7,401 nt of DNA, from positions 1 through 7,401 of the forward strand of contig JAURKN010000019.1 in the NCBI GenBank assembly GCA_030831725.1, in the 5' to 3' direction. The translations under genes were made by a program, and so were the position numbers. Shown one piece after another: positions 6,218-7,401 of the stretch (position 1 is the first letter of the stretch; each line of letters opens with the position of its first letter). This DNA is from Ferruginibacter sp. (GTDB lineage Bacteria > Bacteroidota > Bacteroidia > Chitinophagales > Chitinophagaceae). The notes below the pieces were generated by a model. It did not search any database. It saw nothing but the letters and a program-made list of their open reading frames with translations, and had not been told where the DNA came from.

Positions 6218-7401
6218 TTACATTTTTTTTCTAAACAACATCAATAAAATCGGTAACAAAACAAGATTGGTAATGGTTCCTGCCAGCAAGGTGATTGATG
6301 TCAGCCATCCCAATGCGAATGTGCCGCCGAAACTGCTTGCACAAAAGATGATAAATCCGGCCATCAAAACCAAAGATGTATATATAATGGACAAACCAGT
6401 TTGCTGAACGGTATCTTTCACGGCAGATTCCACATTATTGTTGTACTCGGGTAAAACCTGTCTGTAATTAACCAAAAAACGAATTGTGATATCTACAGCA
6501 ATGCCTAATGCCACACTGAAAACCAATACAGTAGAGGGTTTTAACGGCACTCCCGTCCATCCCATGATACCTGCCGTAATGATCAATGGCACAAGATTCG
6601 GAATCAAAGAACATAAAAGAATTCTAAAGGACCTGAACAGATACAGCATACAAAGAGCAATCAACAAAAAAGCCCAGAAAATGCTTTCTTTCAATCCATT
6701 GACAATGAATTTACTGCCTTCCAGAAAGGTAATGCTGGTTCCGGTAAGGGTCACCTGATAAGATGTATCGAAATATTGATTCGCTTTGTTTTGTATGCTG
6801 TCGAGTAAAGCCGGGAGCTTTTCCGTACCTACATCTGCCATACTCACACTGATTCTGGTGTATCGTTTGTCTTGATCCATGAATGATTTCAACAAACGGG
6901 TAAGGTTATCGCCGCTGTTTCCCTTACCCTTCATGAGATCCATAAGAAAAACGGCTTCAAAATCACCGGGCATGCGATACCCCGAAGGGTCGTTCTCGTT
7001 CAACCCCTGTGTGGCGAATTTGAGTCCCTCGGAAAGAGCCAATGGACGATTCATATCCGGAAGTGAAGCTATATACGTTGCCAGCGAATCTGCTTTTTGA
7101 AAAGGTTTCAACCCTCGAAGTCCTCTTTTTTTCTTGCTATCTATTACTATCTCAAGTGGCATGATGCCTTTGAAATGTTTTTCGAAAAATTTGAGGTCCT
7201 GGTAAATTTTTTCAGATTTTGGAAGGTCATCAACGATAAAAGTAACGGACCTCAGTTGTAAAATACCAGCAACTGATGCTGTCAGAATCAATCCTGTCGT
7301 TATCCAAACGGCTTTTTTATGCAAAAACACCCATTTTTCGACGTTGTTGAGAAAGCGGCCGATCCATCTGGCATCGAGGTATTTCAATTGGTTTTTTTGT
7401 G
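6218..7401 (-). CDS. RND/MMPL-type membrane transporter, C-terminal half (5' end outside window)
   Basis: The frame is open through the right edge; the codons before the TTG at 7387 are still coding, so the true start lies outside. Numbering from that TTG, a membrane helix at about 26-46 is followed by a large periplasmic loop (about 47-230). Five more helices lie at about 235-252, 256-280, 285-306, 331-352 and 357-385. This is the layout of one RND repeat (equivalent to helices 7-12), so the full protein is probably around 750-800 residues. The segment VALGIAVDITIRFLVNYR (292-309) is the conserved helix of the MMPL/COG1033 group, with Asp299 as the likely proton-relay residue. The neighbouring position, often Asp or Tyr, is Ile here, and the usual His is Arg303. 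The family moves lipids, hydrophobic compounds or drugs by proton antiport; the cargo is unknown here. A 155-bp gap with its own promoter separates it from susC, so it is probably a different transcription unit. Confidence 0.88.
   Translation of the reverse strand, partial: QKNQLKYLDARWIGRFLNNVEKWVFLHKKAVWITTGLILTASVAGILQLRSVTFIVDDLPKSEKIYQDLKFFEKHFKGIMPLEIVIDSKKKRGLRGLKPFQKADSLATYIASLPDMNRPLALSEGLKFATQGLNENDPSGYRMPGDFEAVFLMDLMKGKGNSGDNLTRLLKSFMDQDKRYTRISVSMADVGTEKLPALLDSIQNKANQYFDTSYQVTLTGTSITFLEGSKFIVNGLKESIFWAFLLIALCMLYLFRSFRILLCSLIPNLVPLIITAGIMGWTGVPLKPSTVLVFSVALGIAVDITIRFLVNYRQVLPEYNNNVESAVKDTVQQTGLSIIYTSLVLMAGFIIFCASSFGGTFALGWLTSITLLAGTITNLVLLPILLMLFRKKM

Noticed and set aside
6486..7100. 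Plus-strand open frames opposite the RND transporter gene
   Set aside because: They are antisense to a well-supported membrane protein gene and their translations look like shadow composition.
7385..7387. TTG as the start codon of the RND transporter
   Set aside because: The frame stays open upstream to the window edge, and the protein begins just before the helix that opens an RND second repeat, so the real start must lie outside.

Overview
The window reads as chromosomal DNA from a member of the Bacteroidota, most likely of the Chitinophagaceae/Sphingobacteriales type. Three things point there: a SusC/SusD pair with textbook family signatures, A-rich leader sequences with no Shine-Dalgarno motif in front of every complete gene, and a -7 box of the Bacteroidota form (TAnnTTTG). 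The genus call is inference. All convincing genes lie on the minus strand, so the window is best read from right to left.

Right edge (6218-7401): the C-terminal half of an RND/MMPL-type membrane transporter whose 5' end lies outside the window. A 155-bp AT-rich gap follows (6063-6217). It holds a 9-bp inverted repeat with a 25-nt loop and a good -7 promoter box close to the next start codon.

Centre (631-6062): a tight three-gene operon, susC-like (1025 aa), susD-like (466 aa) and a lipoprotein of unassigned family (299 aa). The genes are 23 and 30 bp apart, and the operon ends in a strong 11-bp GC-rich terminator at 581-606. The expected machine is a TonB-driven outer-membrane importer: the SusC barrel, the SusD lid that captures the ligand, and a third lipoprotein that probably assists ligand capture at the cell surface. 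No glycoside hydrolase, peptidase, sigma/anti-sigma pair or hybrid two-component regulator lies in the window, so the substrate cannot be named.

Left part (1-580): an in-frame 3' remnant of an outer-membrane beta-barrel protein (263-532). It has lost its N-terminal half, start codon and promoter, but still has its own terminator (197-226). The junction lies just beyond the terminator of the sus operon, which suggests a past deletion or insertion there. Bases 1-196 are AT-rich with no recognisable gene.

I found no tRNA, rRNA, CRISPR array, transposase or prophage gene. The operon is a common system type. The least ordinary items are the unassigned third lipoprotein, the truncated porin behind the operon, and the inverted repeat upstream of susC. 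I do not see convincing evidence of a wholly new system.
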